Positions 42,625-51,849 are shown, numbered from the stretch's first letter. The stretch is DNA of 64,000 bases from PALSA-505 sp036501145 (GCA_036501145.1 DASYAV010000052.1:1-64000), one strand, 5' to 3'. Numbers and translations: made by a program. Notes: generated from the letters alone by a model not told the origin.

Positions 42625-43461
42625 CTAGGGAACGTGCGCGGACCGCTGGGGAACTGCCGTCCGTGGCTCCGCGGCCTGCCGCGGCAGCGGGGCGGGTGCC
42701 TGTATCAGCCGCAGGAATCTGTCCGTCGGTTCCAGGCCAAGCTCGCGGCGGAGCAGGTTGCGGTAGTCCTTGAGCTGGCGGCGCGCCTCGAGCTGGTTGC
42801 CCTCGGCCAGATAAGCCCGGACGAGCAGCTGGCGAGCGCTCTCCCGGAAGGGGTCTATCCGGGTCACGCCGAGAGCCGCCTCGACCGCGGCTCCGTACCA
42901 GCCAATGGCGATGAGTTCCTCGCTCAGCGACTCCAGCGCGTGCAGGTGGAGCTGACGGTACCGCTCGCGTTCCACCACCAGCCACTCTTCGTCGCCCAGG
43001 TCAGGAGCGATGTCGTCGTAGAGATTGCAGCTCAGTGCCTTGCTGAGTCCTGCCGCGTCCCTGGTGATCGACCGGTCGAGCAGGTGCCGGGCGATCTGGC
43101 AAACCTCCTGGATGTCCACGGTCATCTCGGCCGCCAGCCGGATGTCGTAGAAAGACGCTTCCACCGCCTGAGGGCAGCAGCGCTGCAGCCGCCACAGGAC
43201 CGATCTGAGGTTGGCATTGGCCCGCGACGCCGTGGCCTCCGGCCACAACGTACCTGCCGCGAAGGACCGGCTGACGTGGCAGTCACGGACCGCGAGCAGG
43301 GTCAGCAGGCGCTGGCAGTTCGTGCCCAGGGGGATCGCCCGCGAAGCAGCCACGAGATCGAACCGGCCCAGGACTCGTAGCGTGATCCGGCTGGTGTCGC
43401 AGCGTCCCCCCGCTGCATCGCCGCTGTCCGCGCGCCCCGTGGTTGACGTGCTCTGCCGCAT
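42625..43461 (-). CDS. SARP family regulator (AfsR/DnrI type)
   Basis: A 278-residue pathway-specific activator. The N-terminal winged helix reads LRVLGRFDLVAASRAIPLG, LLTLLAVRDCHVSRSFAAGTLWPEATASRANANLRSVLWRL. The bacterial transcriptional activation domain covers about residues 125-265 (EEWLVVERERYRQLHLHALESL, YLAEGNQLEARRQLKDYRNLL). GGAGAGAGGGG before ATG 43461 supports that start; an ATG 14 codons upstream is possible. SARPs switch on secondary metabolite clusters; this one follows a terpene synthase gene on the same strand and begins the cluster-like region. Confidence 0.9.
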   Translation of the reverse strand: MRQSTSTTGRADSGDAAGGRCDTSRITLRVLGRFDLVAASRAIPLGTNCQRLLTLLAVRDCHVSRSFAAGTLWPEATASRANANLRSVLWRLQRCCPQAVEASFYDIRLAAEMTVDIQEVCQIARHLLDRSITRDAAGLSKALSCNLYDDIAPDLGDEEWLVVERERYRQLHLHALESLSEELIAIGWYGAAVEAALGVTRIDPFRESARQLLVRAYLAEGNQLEARRQLKDYRNLLRRELGLEPTDRFLRLIQAPAPLPRQAAEPRTAVPQRSAHVP

Positions 43462-43594
43462 GGCCCCTCTCTCCGGTCCGCTCGGTCCGACGTATCCTCC
43501 CATCCAGAATCATGGCGTGGGTCGGGGGCAGGCAGTATCCATCGAAAGGTGGACGTGACATATCTACACAGCCGGCGGCATCCGCCGGAGCTGC

Positions 43595-44584
43595 CTAACC
43601 TGACGTGGCGGGCTGGCCGGTGACACGGTAGCGCCCGGTCAGCTTGTGCCAGTCGAAGAGCGCGCGTATCCACGATTCGACGACAACGAGATACGCCTCC
43701 AGGGCCGCGTCCACGGTGATTCCGAGGGCTGGCAGGCGGTCCTTGAGTTCCAGGTAGGAGTCCATCTCGACCCGGCACATGCCGACCGCCCGGTTCGCCG
43801 CTTCGCGGACGTCGCAGTCGAACTCGTGACGCAGCACGGCTACCAGGTTGTTGACCTGGCCGTCCCGCAGCTCACGTTCGTAGGAGTACACGTCATTGAG
43901 CCAGCACGTGTAGTTGTTGGCCAGGATCTCCAGTTGCTGTACCGCCACGTGCTCGCAGATCCCGGGCTCGGGGAATATGCCGCAGATGGCGGCGCTGAGC
44001 CGGTACGTAGGGAAAAGGCAGCCCGTGTGCCGGCGCATGTTGGTGTACACCGACAGGTGCGCGGGCCGTGCGCTCCAGATGTTCGTGGCCTCCCACAGGG
44101 TGGACTGCAGGTACCGTGCGAAACCCGCGATGAACTCCCGCATGTCCCAGTCCGGGCACAACCGGACGATATCCTGCCGGAGCACGGCCATCGCCCGCAG
44201 CAGCGGCTCCTCGTCGGCGGTGACCGCGGACCCGCGCAGGATGTCGATCACCCGTGCGTGCAACCCTCGTATCGTGGGCTGGTCGAGTTTGCTGACGTTG
44301 ATCCTCTTGTCCACGATCGCATCGTCGTAGACCATCAGCCAGTCGAGCCACTCGACCGTGATCTTCAGCGCGTCCCACGACCCCCACGGATTGGCGTAAC
44401 TGGCCAGGTAGCCTATGCGCGCCGGGCCGACTCCCCAGGCGTCGTCGGCCGCGATGAGGTGCTGCTCCCTGGCCCACTGTGTGGCGTACCGCTCGGCGTC
44501 CGCCACCCGTGGGTTGATGGCCGCCCTGATGGGACAGTAAAAGACGGGGACCGTGTCAGATTCCACCGTGCCGCGCCTCCGCAT
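43595..44584 (-). CDS. Class I terpene synthase
   Basis: A 329-residue bacterial terpene cyclase. The aspartate-rich motif is DDAIVD near residue 87 (DDxxxD type), the NSE triad NDVYSYERE near residue 228 is complete, and an RY pair (GRYR) lies close to the C-terminus. It ionises farnesyl or geranylgeranyl diphosphate and cyclises the cation; the product cannot be predicted. No prenyltransferase is adjacent. The start at 44584 gives MRRRGTVESDTVPVF, close to the typical N-terminus with FxxP-type PVFYCP. It lies upstream of the SARP gene on the same strand. Confidence 0.9.
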   Translation of the reverse strand: MRRRGTVESDTVPVFYCPIRAAINPRVADAERYATQWAREQHLIAADDAWGVGPARIGYLASYANPWGSWDALKITVEWLDWLMVYDDAIVDKRINVSKLDQPTIRGLHARVIDILRGSAVTADEEPLLRAMAVLRQDIVRLCPDWDMREFIAGFARYLQSTLWEATNIWSARPAHLSVYTNMRRHTGCLFPTYRLSAAICGIFPEPGICEHVAVQQLEILANNYTCWLNDVYSYERELRDGQVNNLVAVLRHEFDCDVREAANRAVGMCRVEMDSYLELKDRLPALGITVDAALEAYLVVVESWIRALFDWHKLTGRYRVTGQPATSG

Positions 44585-44817
44585 CCTGTTTCAGCAGGTC
44601 ATGGCCAGCGCCCCGGACCGGGCGCTGATGCGACTATGCGCGCCGGCGCGTCATCGGGATGTCACCGGGCCGTCGCGGCCGCACTCCCCGGTCGCACTCC
44701 CCGGCCGCGTGCCCCGGTCAGGCCGCTGCGGGCAGGGGCAGCTGGGTGACGCGCCGGCGACGCCAGCGTGACACCTTCCCGCGTAGCCTTCGGGCCGTCC
44801 CGAGCCGAAGGGGAACC

Positions 44818-45942
44818 ATGACCTACGACTATGCGACGGCGGTGGACTCTGTCATCGGCGGCGTCATCGCCCCGCAAGCAGCAGAAGTAGACCGAGCCGG
44901 GGCATTCCCGCGCGGCAACATTGAGGCGCTGGCCGGGGCGGGGCTGCTGGGCCTGGTGAGCTCCGCCGATGTGGGCGGGCGCGGAGCGGGTCTGGCCGCG
45001 GCAGCCCACGTGACCGAGCGGCTCGCTGGTGCCTGCGGGTCCACCGCGATGGTGCTGCTCATGCACTATGCCGGGACGGCTGTGCTGGAGGCTCACGGCG
45101 GCGACCGCGTGCGCGCGGCGATCGGCCGCGACGAATACCTCAGCACACTGGCCTTCTCAGAGTCAGGATCGAGGAGCCATTTCTGGGCTCCGCTGGGCAC
45201 GGCGACGTCCGATGGGGACGGACACGTACGGCTGGACGCGAGCAAGAGCTGGGTCACCTCGGCGGGCGAGGCGGACGGTTACGTATGGTCCAGCCTGCCG
45301 GCCGGCGGGACGGGCCCGATGTCCTTGTGGCTGGTGCCGCGCGACACCGGGGGATTGACCGTCCGCGGCCCGTTCGACGGCCTCGGGCTGCGCGGCAACG
45401 CCTCGAGCCCGGTGTCCGCCGACGGGGTGCGGATCCCGCGGCAGGACATGCTCGGTGCCGACGGTGCCGGCCTCGACATCGCGCTGCAGACGGCTCTGCC
45501 GTCCTTCCTCGTGCTCAGCGCCGCGTTCTCGCTGGGCCTCATGGAGGCGCTGATGGCCAAGGTGCGCGCTCACCTGCTGCAGGCCCGGCTCGACCATCTC
45601 GGCCAGACGCTGGCTGAGCAGCCCGTTCAGCGCGCGCGGTTCGCCCAGTTGCGGATTCTGGCCGATCAGGTCAGGGCGTTCCTCGCCGACACCCTGGATG
45701 CACTGGGCGCCGGCCGCGAGGACAGCACGCTCCGGGTGCTCGAGGTCAAGGCGGTAGCCGCAGAGGCCGCCTGCACGGTCGCCGACGGGGTGATGCGGTT
45801 GTGCGGAGGATCCGCCTTCCGCAAGGACGCCGGCGTGGAGCGGCTGTTCAGGGACTCGCTGGCCGCCCGCGTGATGGCGCCAACCACCGACGCGCTGCAC
45901 GAGTTCGTCGGCCGGGTCGGACTTGGCATGCCCCTGATGTGA
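44818..45942 (+). CDS. Acyl-CoA dehydrogenase family flavoprotein
   Basis: A 374-residue ACAD-fold protein. N-terminal helical domain (IAPQAAEVDRAGAFPRGNIEALAGAGLLGL), middle beta-domain (LAFSESGSRSHFW, SWVTSAGEADGYVWS), and a C-terminal helical bundle ending LCGGSAFRKDAGVERLFRDSLAARVMAPTTDAL, with the FAD-contact CGG. The usual catalytic Glu of dehydrogenases is not obvious, so an oxygenase or N-hydroxylase of the same fold is possible. AAGGGG precedes ATG 44818. It starts a three-gene operon with the PhnD-like and diiron genes. Confidence 0.87.
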   Translation: MTYDYATAVDSVIGGVIAPQAAEVDRAGAFPRGNIEALAGAGLLGLVSSADVGGRGAGLAAAAHVTERLAGACGSTAMVLLMHYAGTAVLEAHGGDRVRAAIGRDEYLSTLAFSESGSRSHFWAPLGTATSDGDGHVRLDASKSWVTSAGEADGYVWSSLPAGGTGPMSLWLVPRDTGGLTVRGPFDGLGLRGNASSPVSADGVRIPRQDMLGADGAGLDIALQTALPSFLVLSAAFSLGLMEALMAKVRAHLLQARLDHLGQTLAEQPVQRARFAQLRILADQVRAFLADTLDALGAGREDSTLRVLEVKAVAAEAACTVADGVMRLCGGSAFRKDAGVERLFRDSLAARVMAPTTDALHEFVGRVGLGMPLM

Positions 45943-45956
45943 CGAGCCGGAGCGAG

Positions 45957-46826
45957 ATGAAGGGACGGCACACGATGACGCTGGTTATGGGCGCCGTCGC
46001 CTACGACCCCAAGGTGGTCACGATCTGGGAGGGCTTCCGCGACTGGCTCAGGGCGCACGGGCTTCCCTTCGACTTCGTCCTCTACTCCAATTACGAGCGG
46101 CAGGCCGAGGACCTGGCCGACGGCCACATCCACGCGGCGTGGCACTCCCCGCTGGCCTGGATCCGGGCCACCCGGCTGGCCGCAGCGCGCGGGCAGCGGC
46201 TGATCCCACTGGTCATGCGCGACACGGATCAGGATCTGAGGTCGGTCATCGTGGTCAGGAGTGACTCGCCGTGCCAGGATGTCGCCGGCCTCAAGGGCGG
46301 AACCATCGGCGCCGGCGCCGTCGATTCGCCCCAGGCGACGCTGATTCCCTGCTCGTATCTGAGATCGCTTGGGGTGCAACCGGGGTGCGACGTTGGCGTG
46401 CGCCGTTTCGATGTCGGCGTCGGCCTGCACGGAGACCACATCGGCGGTGAACGCGACGCCGCCCGGGCCCTGATGTCGGGTCAGGTGTCCGCTGCGTGCA
46501 TGATCGACACGAACCACCTGCTGTTCAGCCAGGAGGGCACGCTCCCCGCGGGCGCGACCCGCATACTGGCACGGACCGGCCCTTTTGATCACTGCAACAT
46601 GACCGTCGCCGGGCAGGCACCCGCCCGGCTCGTCCGGCGCTTCGGCGAACTGCTGCTGTCCATGTCCGCCGCGGATCCGCAGGTGCGCCGGCTATTCGAC
46701 CTCGAGGGGCTCACCGAATGGCGGGCGGGCCGGTCAACCGGCTATGCCGCGCTGGAGACCGCGGTGAACGAGACCGGCTTCTACGACGACGCGGGCGGTG
46801 TCACGGCCTCCGGCTACACGCCGTGA
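45957..46826 (+). CDS. PhnD-like phosphonate/sulfonate-binding-protein-fold protein, no signal peptide
   Basis: A 289-residue type 2 periplasmic-binding-fold protein: MGAVAYDPKVVTIWEGFRDWL, VLYSNYERQAEDLADGHIHAAWHSPLAWI, DLRSVIVVRSDSPCQDVAGLKGGTIGAGAVDSPQA and SAACMIDTNHLLF. The pattern is PhnD-like. It has no export signal with either start (ATG 45957 or 45975), and no permease or ATPase follows. It sits between an ACAD-type and a diiron protein with a 4-bp overlap, so a cytosolic binding or enzymatic role in that pathway is more likely than transport. Confidence 0.72.
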   Translation: MKGRHTMTLVMGAVAYDPKVVTIWEGFRDWLRAHGLPFDFVLYSNYERQAEDLADGHIHAAWHSPLAWIRATRLAAARGQRLIPLVMRDTDQDLRSVIVVRSDSPCQDVAGLKGGTIGAGAVDSPQATLIPCSYLRSLGVQPGCDVGVRRFDVGVGLHGDHIGGERDAARALMSGQVSAACMIDTNHLLFSQEGTLPAGATRILARTGPFDHCNMTVAGQAPARLVRRFGELLLSMSAADPQVRRLFDLEGLTEWRAGRSTGYAALETAVNETGFYDDAGGVTASGYTP

Positions 46827-48031
46827 TCCCCGGTCCGGTGCCGGTCCTCGACCTTGAGGATCTCGGATTCGATGAAGGCGCGCACCTGCTGCTGCGGCGG
46901 GCCCTGGCTGAGCTGCGGCCAGGCAGTGAGCTCGCGGTGGCCGGCCGGCATCCGGACCTCGGCATGCACTTGCGGGTATGGTGCCGCGCGCAGGGGCACC
47001 GGGTGCGCGATCCGGACGGCACCGGTGGCGCCGTGGATGCCTGGGTCGTCCGGGGCAGCACCGATGTGCACAGGTGGGCCAAGGCCGAACGGGCCGGCGC
47101 GGCAGAGCCGAGCGGGATCGTGCCCAGCCCACCGCGGCACTGGGGACTGGCCCCCCGCGGCGCGCTGGTCGAACCGGGCGGCCCGGAGCTGCCGGTGGAC
47201 CTCGCCGATCGCGACCTCGTATGGGCGGACGCCGCGCCACGGCTGTACGCGCTCGCGGCATCGGCACAGTGGGACCCGGCGGCGGCGGTGCCATGGGGTG
47301 CCAGATTCCGCCTGCCCGGCGAGATCGAGGCGGCGGTCGTCCAGGTGATGACCTTCCTCGTCGAGAACGAGCAGGCCGCCCTGGTCATCCCGGCCCGGCT
47401 GCTGGCCCGGATACACCCCCAGTTCCGCGAGGTGCAGCAGTTGCTCGCCATCCAGGCGGCCGACGAGGCCAGGCACGTCGAGGTGTTCACCCGCCGGGCG
47501 CTGCTCCGGGGCGGCCAGATGGGCACGTCGTCGGTCAGCGGACGGCAGTCACTCGCCACCCTGCTTACCGAGCCAGACTTCTCGCTGGTGTCCTTCCTGC
47601 TCTCCGTGCTGGGGGAAGGCAGCTTCCTGAACCTGCTCGGCTTCCTCGACCGCCATGCCCCCGACCCGGTCACCCGGGAGGTCGCCCGGCTGGCCCGCCA
47701 GGACGAGGCGCGGCACGTGGCGTTCGGGATGGCTCATCTGCAACATCAGGCCACGGCCGATGCTGGCCTGCTGGCCCGCCTGCGCACCGCGGTGGAACGG
47801 CGGCACGACGCGCTGGCCAGCAGCTCCGGATTGAACCAGGACGTATTCGACGCCCTGGTCACGCTCGCCGCGGGTGACTGGACGCCGGCGGCCATCCGGC
47901 GCGGCTTCGGCGCGGTACGCCGGCTCCAGGCCGAGATGGACGAGGGGCGCCAGCACCGCCTCGGCAGGCTGGGCTTCCCGGCGGCGGAGGCCGCCGAACT
48001 GTCGAGGCTACATACCCGTAACTTTATGTAG
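46823..48031 (+). CDS. Ferritin-like diiron protein with TusA-like N-terminal domain
   Basis: A 402-residue protein. Residues 5-65 (VPVLDLEDLGFDEGAHLLLRRAL, ELAVAGRHPDLGMHLRVWCRAQGH) follow the TusA/SirA fold pattern but lack its CPxP cysteine. From about residue 165 a four-helix diiron bundle holds ENEQAAL, AADEARHVEVF, GEGSFLNLLGF and QDEARHVAFG, that is, two E/(D)ExRH iron-ligand pairs as in AurF- or ribonucleotide-reductase-like oxygenases. The GTG lies in the PhnD-like stop. It is probably an oxygenase in the cluster, with the TusA-like part binding a carrier or substrate. The family name is uncertain. Confidence 0.75.
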   Translation: MIPGPVPVLDLEDLGFDEGAHLLLRRALAELRPGSELAVAGRHPDLGMHLRVWCRAQGHRVRDPDGTGGAVDAWVVRGSTDVHRWAKAERAGAAEPSGIVPSPPRHWGLAPRGALVEPGGPELPVDLADRDLVWADAAPRLYALAASAQWDPAAAVPWGARFRLPGEIEAAVVQVMTFLVENEQAALVIPARLLARIHPQFREVQQLLAIQAADEARHVEVFTRRALLRGGQMGTSSVSGRQSLATLLTEPDFSLVSFLLSVLGEGSFLNLLGFLDRHAPDPVTREVARLARQDEARHVAFGMAHLQHQATADAGLLARLRTAVERRHDALASSSGLNQDVFDALVTLAAGDWTPAAIRRGFGAVRRLQAEMDEGRQHRLGRLGFPAAEAAELSRLHTRNFM

Positions 48032-48178
48032 ATGCGTTTATCACGTCGGCCGTTAAGCGCGCGTCATTTAAACGTCATATGAACGTCACACATTCGTTGC
48101 GGCTGAGCATAATGGTGAGACGGTAATCGCAGGGACGCCACGCCATGCTAAATTAGGCATGCGATTAGCCTTTTACTG

Positions 48179-48271
48179 GGAGGTGTTTCCGGCCTGGTGA
48201 CCGGCGCGGTCTTCAAAACCGTTTGAGGCGGGTTCCGCTCGCCTGGCGAGTTCGATTCTCGTCCACCTCCG
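48179..48271 (+). tRNA. selC: tRNA-Sec (anticodon UCA)
   Basis: The 93-base transcript folds as a selenocysteine tRNA. The acceptor is GGAGGTG/CACCTCC plus an unpaired eighth position. The D arm is CCGG/CCGG with GG in the loop. The anticodon stem is GCGGT/ACCGT with loop CTTCAAA, so the anticodon is TCA at 48213-48215. A long variable arm (AGGCG/CGCCT) and a T arm GCGAG-TTCGATT-CTCGT complete it. UCA plus the long extra arm is diagnostic, since the tRNA reads UGA. CCA is not encoded. It stands alone, 43 bases before an AMP-ligase gene. No selA, selB or selD is in the window. Confidence 0.95.
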
Positions 48272-48313
48272 CTAGGGCCGAGGCCCGTCTGCTGCTTACC
48301 GGAGATGAGGAGC

Positions 48314-49921
48314 ATGAGTGCCACACCGCCCGCCGACCTGCGCCACCCAGGTGTTCACGCCAGGGACAATGGCGGCAAACCCGCGATCATCATGGCGGAC
48401 TCGGGCCAGACGCTCAGCTATGCCACGCTGGAGACCAGATCATGCCAGCTCGCGCACCTGCTGCGCGCACGGGGGCTGTCCCCGGGGGACCATGCCGCCG
48501 TGCTGCTCGGCAACGAACCGGCCTACCTCGAAGCCTGCTGGGCAGCGCAGCGCGCCGGCCTGTACCTTACGCCGGTCAACACCCATCTCACGGCCTCCGA
48601 GGCCGGTTACATCATTGCTGACTGCGGCGCGCGCGCGTTGATCGCGGGTGGCCCGGCCGGCGCGCTGCTCCCGGAGATGGAGCCGGTCATCTCCACCGTG
48701 CCGGTGCGCCTCGCGGTGGGAGACCCACTGCCCGGCTTCGACCTCTACCAGGACGCGATCGCGGACTACCCGGGATCACCACTTCCCGACGAGACCGAGG
48801 GCTGCCTGATGCTCTACTCCTCGGGCACCACCGGAAAGCCCAAAGGGGTCATCCGTCCGCTCAGCGGCGTCCCGTTCGGGGCCGGCGAGACCGAGCTCAG
48901 CACTCTGCTGCAGCTCATGTACGGCATCGGCGGATCTTCCGTGTACCTGTCCCCGGCGCCGCTCTATCATGCCGCACCACTGCGCTGGATCATGGCCAGC
49001 CACCGGATCGGCGGGACGGTCGTGGTCATGGAGCGCTTCGACGCGGCGGCCACCCTGCGGGCCATCGAACGGTACCGGGTGACACACGCCCAGTTCGTAC
49101 CCACCCACTTCGTGCGCATGCTGAAGCTTCCGGACAAGCTGCGGGAGTCCTTCGACACGTCAAGCCTGCAACGGGTCGTGCACACCGCCGCACCGTGCCC
49201 CGCCGAGGTCAAGCGGGCCATCATGGGCTGGTGGGGGCCGATCGTGCACGAGTACTACGCAGGCAGCGAAAGCAACGGTTTCTGCACGATCGGGCCCGCG
49301 GAATGGCTCGCGCACCCCGGCTCGGTCGGCCGGCCGCTGGTCTCCACAGTGCACATCCTCGGCGAGTCAGGCGACGAACTCGGGCCTGGCCAGACCGGCA
49401 CAGTCTGGTTCGGAAACGGCCCCGTATTCCGGTACCACAATGATCCTGAACGGACGGCCCGGGCATTCAACGACCGTGGCTGGAGCACGCTGGGCGACGT
49501 CGGTCATGTCGACGAAGAGGGATACCTGTATCTCACCGGCCGCGCCTCCGACATGATCATCAGAGGTGGTGTCAATATCCATCCGCGGGAAATCGAGGAC
49601 ATTCTCGTCATGCATCCGGAAGTCGAAGACGTCGCCGTGATAGGCGTCCCGGACTTCGAACTGGGCGAGCGGGTGGCCGCCGTTGTCCAGCCGGCGCATC
49701 GCGGCCGGGCCGGGCCGGAACTCGCCGCCCAGCTGATGGCCTTCTGTGCGGCGCGTGCCGCCCGGTTCAAATGCCCGGAGTCGGTGGAGTTTGTGACGGA
49801 GCTTCCGCGGCTTCCCACCGGGAAGCTGCTGAAGCGGGCGCTGCGCAAGGACGGTGGCGGCAGGGACGGTGGGCCAGGTGCCGTGACCCATGCCCAGCGA
49901 GCGCAGGAGGCAGGGCGATGA
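48314..49921 (+). CDS. AMP-forming acyl-CoA synthetase/ligase
   Basis: A 535-residue ANL-superfamily enzyme. The P-loop is YSSGTTGKPKG near residue 173, the A4-A5 region contains HEYYAGSESNG, the hinge/A7 region RGWSTLGDVGHVDEEGYLYLTGR, and the A10 Lys PTGKLLKRAL near residue 510. It activates a carboxylic acid to acyl-AMP and most likely an acyl-CoA; the N-terminal part is like FadD/caiC enzymes. GAGGAG precedes the ATG. The stop overlaps the next gene (ATGA). It is the first protein gene after tRNA-Sec. Confidence 0.9.
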   Translation: MSATPPADLRHPGVHARDNGGKPAIIMADSGQTLSYATLETRSCQLAHLLRARGLSPGDHAAVLLGNEPAYLEACWAAQRAGLYLTPVNTHLTASEAGYIIADCGARALIAGGPAGALLPEMEPVISTVPVRLAVGDPLPGFDLYQDAIADYPGSPLPDETEGCLMLYSSGTTGKPKGVIRPLSGVPFGAGETELSTLLQLMYGIGGSSVYLSPAPLYHAAPLRWIMASHRIGGTVVVMERFDAAATLRAIERYRVTHAQFVPTHFVRMLKLPDKLRESFDTSSLQRVVHTAAPCPAEVKRAIMGWWGPIVHEYYAGSESNGFCTIGPAEWLAHPGSVGRPLVSTVHILGESGDELGPGQTGTVWFGNGPVFRYHNDPERTARAFNDRGWSTLGDVGHVDEEGYLYLTGRASDMIIRGGVNIHPREIEDILVMHPEVEDVAVIGVPDFELGERVAAVVQPAHRGRAGPELAAQLMAFCAARAARFKCPESVEFVTELPRLPTGKLLKRALRKDGGGRDGGPGAVTHAQRAQEAGR

Positions 49922-50523
49922 CCACGCGTGTCTTCACCTGCGACCAGGATTACCGGAGCGAACTGGCCGATGCCCTGGAGGGTTTCGGCACGCGGGTCCG
50001 TCATGCCCAGGCCATGGCCGCCTGGACCGGGCCGTCCCCCTGCACGGGCTGGACGGCCGCGGATGTTGTCACGCACGTCACCGGGAACGTGCACGCGTTC
50101 ATCAACATCGTCGGCGGCGGCGCCGATGACGGCGGGCAGCGGGAGCAGGCCGGGCAGCAGCCGCTCTCCGGGCCAGCGGACCTGGCCGGCCGGTGGACAC
50201 GGGCCAAGGCCGCCGCGGACCGGATCCTCGGTGCCTGCGACCCCGCCGCTGTCCTGCCGATGCCGCTGGGGTCGCGCCAGATGACGGTCGCGTTCGCCAT
50301 CGAGGCCCTGCTCCGCGACGTCGTCATCCATACCTGGGACGTCGCCCGGGCCACCCGGGACGACGAGACCCTCCCCCCGCATCTTGTGACGGCCGCGTCC
50401 GCCGCGCTGGCCAGCCTGCCCGTGCCGATCCGGCTGCGCGGTTACTATGCGGCCCCGCTTGAGCCGCCGCTGGATGCGACCGACCAGATTCGCCTGCTGG
50501 CCGAGTCCGGCCGCCTAGCCTGA
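49918..50523 (+). CDS. Maleylpyruvate isomerase N-terminal (DinB-like) family protein
   Basis: A 201-residue four-helix protein of the mycothiol-dependent maleylpyruvate isomerase/DinB group: CTGWTAADVVTHVTGNVHAF near residue 42 and LLRDVVIHTWDVARATR near residue 140 supply histidines for a metal site. Actinobacterial members often use mycothiol as cofactor (family knowledge). It is coupled to the AMP-ligase by ATGA overlap and is convergent with the P450 gene, overlapping its end by nine bases. It may catalyse a thiol-dependent step in the cluster. Confidence 0.8.
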   Translation: MTTRVFTCDQDYRSELADALEGFGTRVRHAQAMAAWTGPSPCTGWTAADVVTHVTGNVHAFINIVGGGADDGGQREQAGQQPLSGPADLAGRWTRAKAAADRILGACDPAAVLPMPLGSRQMTVAFAIEALLRDVVIHTWDVARATRDDETLPPHLVTAASAALASLPVPIRLRGYYAAPLEPPLDATDQIRLLAESGRLA

Positions 50524-51849
50524 CGCCGGGTGCTCAGGCCGCTCGAGAATGGCGACCCCGCCGTGGCCGGGCACCAGCGTGACGTGAAAGATCCGCATGG
50601 GCTCGTCGTTCCCGCCCACCGGGCGGATGCCGTACCTGGCGAGCAGGTGCCGCAGGACGATCTGCATCTCCAGTTCGGCGAGATGAGCTCCGACACACCG
50701 GCGGGGACCGCCGCCGAACGGCAGCCAGTCGAGGGGATCGACCCTGTCGCCCAGGAACCGCTCGGGCCGGAACACCAGCGGATCCGGGTAGAGATCCGGA
50801 CGCTGATGCAGCAGCAGGATCGGGATCATGACGGCGAGCCCCGCGGGCAGTTCGTAGCCGCCGATGGTGTGCGGGCGGCCGAGCCGGCGGGCGATGTGGT
50901 ACAGCGGCGGCCGCAGCCGCAGCGCCTCGCGGGCGCAGGCGGCGAGATACCCGTCGTCCCCGCCGGCCGCGGCGGCACGGGCGATGGCCAGGGCCCGCGG
51001 GTGGCGGGAAAGCCGCTCCACAGCCCAGGCCAGACCGGTGGCCGTGGTCTCGTATCCGGCGGTCACCAGCGTGAGCAGCTGGTCGCGGATGTCGCTGTCG
51101 GACAGGCCATTCCCGTCTTCGTCGGTGGCGGCCAGCAGCATCGACAGCACATCGTTGCGCTCCGCGAGGCCGGCCTCATGGCGGCGCGTGGTCATCTCCT
51201 GCCTGATGAGTTCATCGACGCGTGCCCGCCTGCGCAGAAAGACCCGCCACGGGCTGCCGGGCCCGAGGTCGTGCCGCATCCAGGGCAGCATGATGATCGA
51301 GCCGAGCGGCCCGCGCATCGCCACCAGTGCGTCCCGCAGCCGGTCCGCGACGATGCCTCGCACCCCGAAGACGATCTCCAGGATGACGTCCATCGCGATG
51401 GCCTGCATGACCGGCCGGGTGGGCAGCGGCTTGCCGGTCGGCAGCCCGTCCAGATGCCGCTCGGCGATCACCTCTATCTGCCTCGCGTAGAGCTGGAGCT
51501 TGCGAGCGTGGAACGGCGGCAGCACGAGCCTCCGCTGCCACACGTGATCGTCCCCGTCGGTGAGGAAGAGAGAGCGTGCCCCGACCATCGGCTCACCGAG
51601 CTGGTTCGCGGCGCCGCCAAGAAACAGCGACTGATCGCCGACGAGCATGTCCCGCGTCAACGACGGGTCGGCGGCGACCATGACATCACCCATCACCTGG
51701 ATGCGGATGCGGAAGAGGTCCCCGTACCGGTGCCAGGCGCCGGTGAGAAACCCGTTGGGATCGCGCAGCAGCTGCATGGTCTGCATCAGCGACGGAGCAC
51801 GCGGGCCGTGCAGCTCGCTGAACGGCCTGGCCTGAGCGACCGACGTCAC
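50515..51849 (-). CDS. Cytochrome P450
   Basis: A 444-residue P450. The I-helix reads LVTAGYETTATGLAW (AGxET), the ExxR motif is EALRLRPP near residue 319, and the haem loop is FGGGPRRCVGAHLAELE with the Cys ligand near residue 391. AAGGAGG before GTG 51849 sets the start; the frame upstream is antisense to the neighbouring gene. It resembles CYP families that hydroxylate fatty acyl or terpenoid substrates, but regiochemistry is not readable. It is the last gene of the minus-strand group with sufS and the selenoprotein gene. Confidence 0.93.
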   Translation of the reverse strand: MTSVAQARPFSELHGPRAPSLMQTMQLLRDPNGFLTGAWHRYGDLFRIRIQVMGDVMVAADPSLTRDMLVGDQSLFLGGAANQLGEPMVGARSLFLTDGDDHVWQRRLVLPPFHARKLQLYARQIEVIAERHLDGLPTGKPLPTRPVMQAIAMDVILEIVFGVRGIVADRLRDALVAMRGPLGSIIMLPWMRHDLGPGSPWRVFLRRRARVDELIRQEMTTRRHEAGLAERNDVLSMLLAATDEDGNGLSDSDIRDQLLTLVTAGYETTATGLAWAVERLSRHPRALAIARAAAAGGDDGYLAACAREALRLRPPLYHIARRLGRPHTIGGYELPAGLAVMIPILLLHQRPDLYPDPLVFRPERFLGDRVDPLDWLPFGGGPRRCVGAHLAELEMQIVLRHLLARYGIRPVGGNDEPMRIFHVTLVPGHGGVAILERPEHPASG

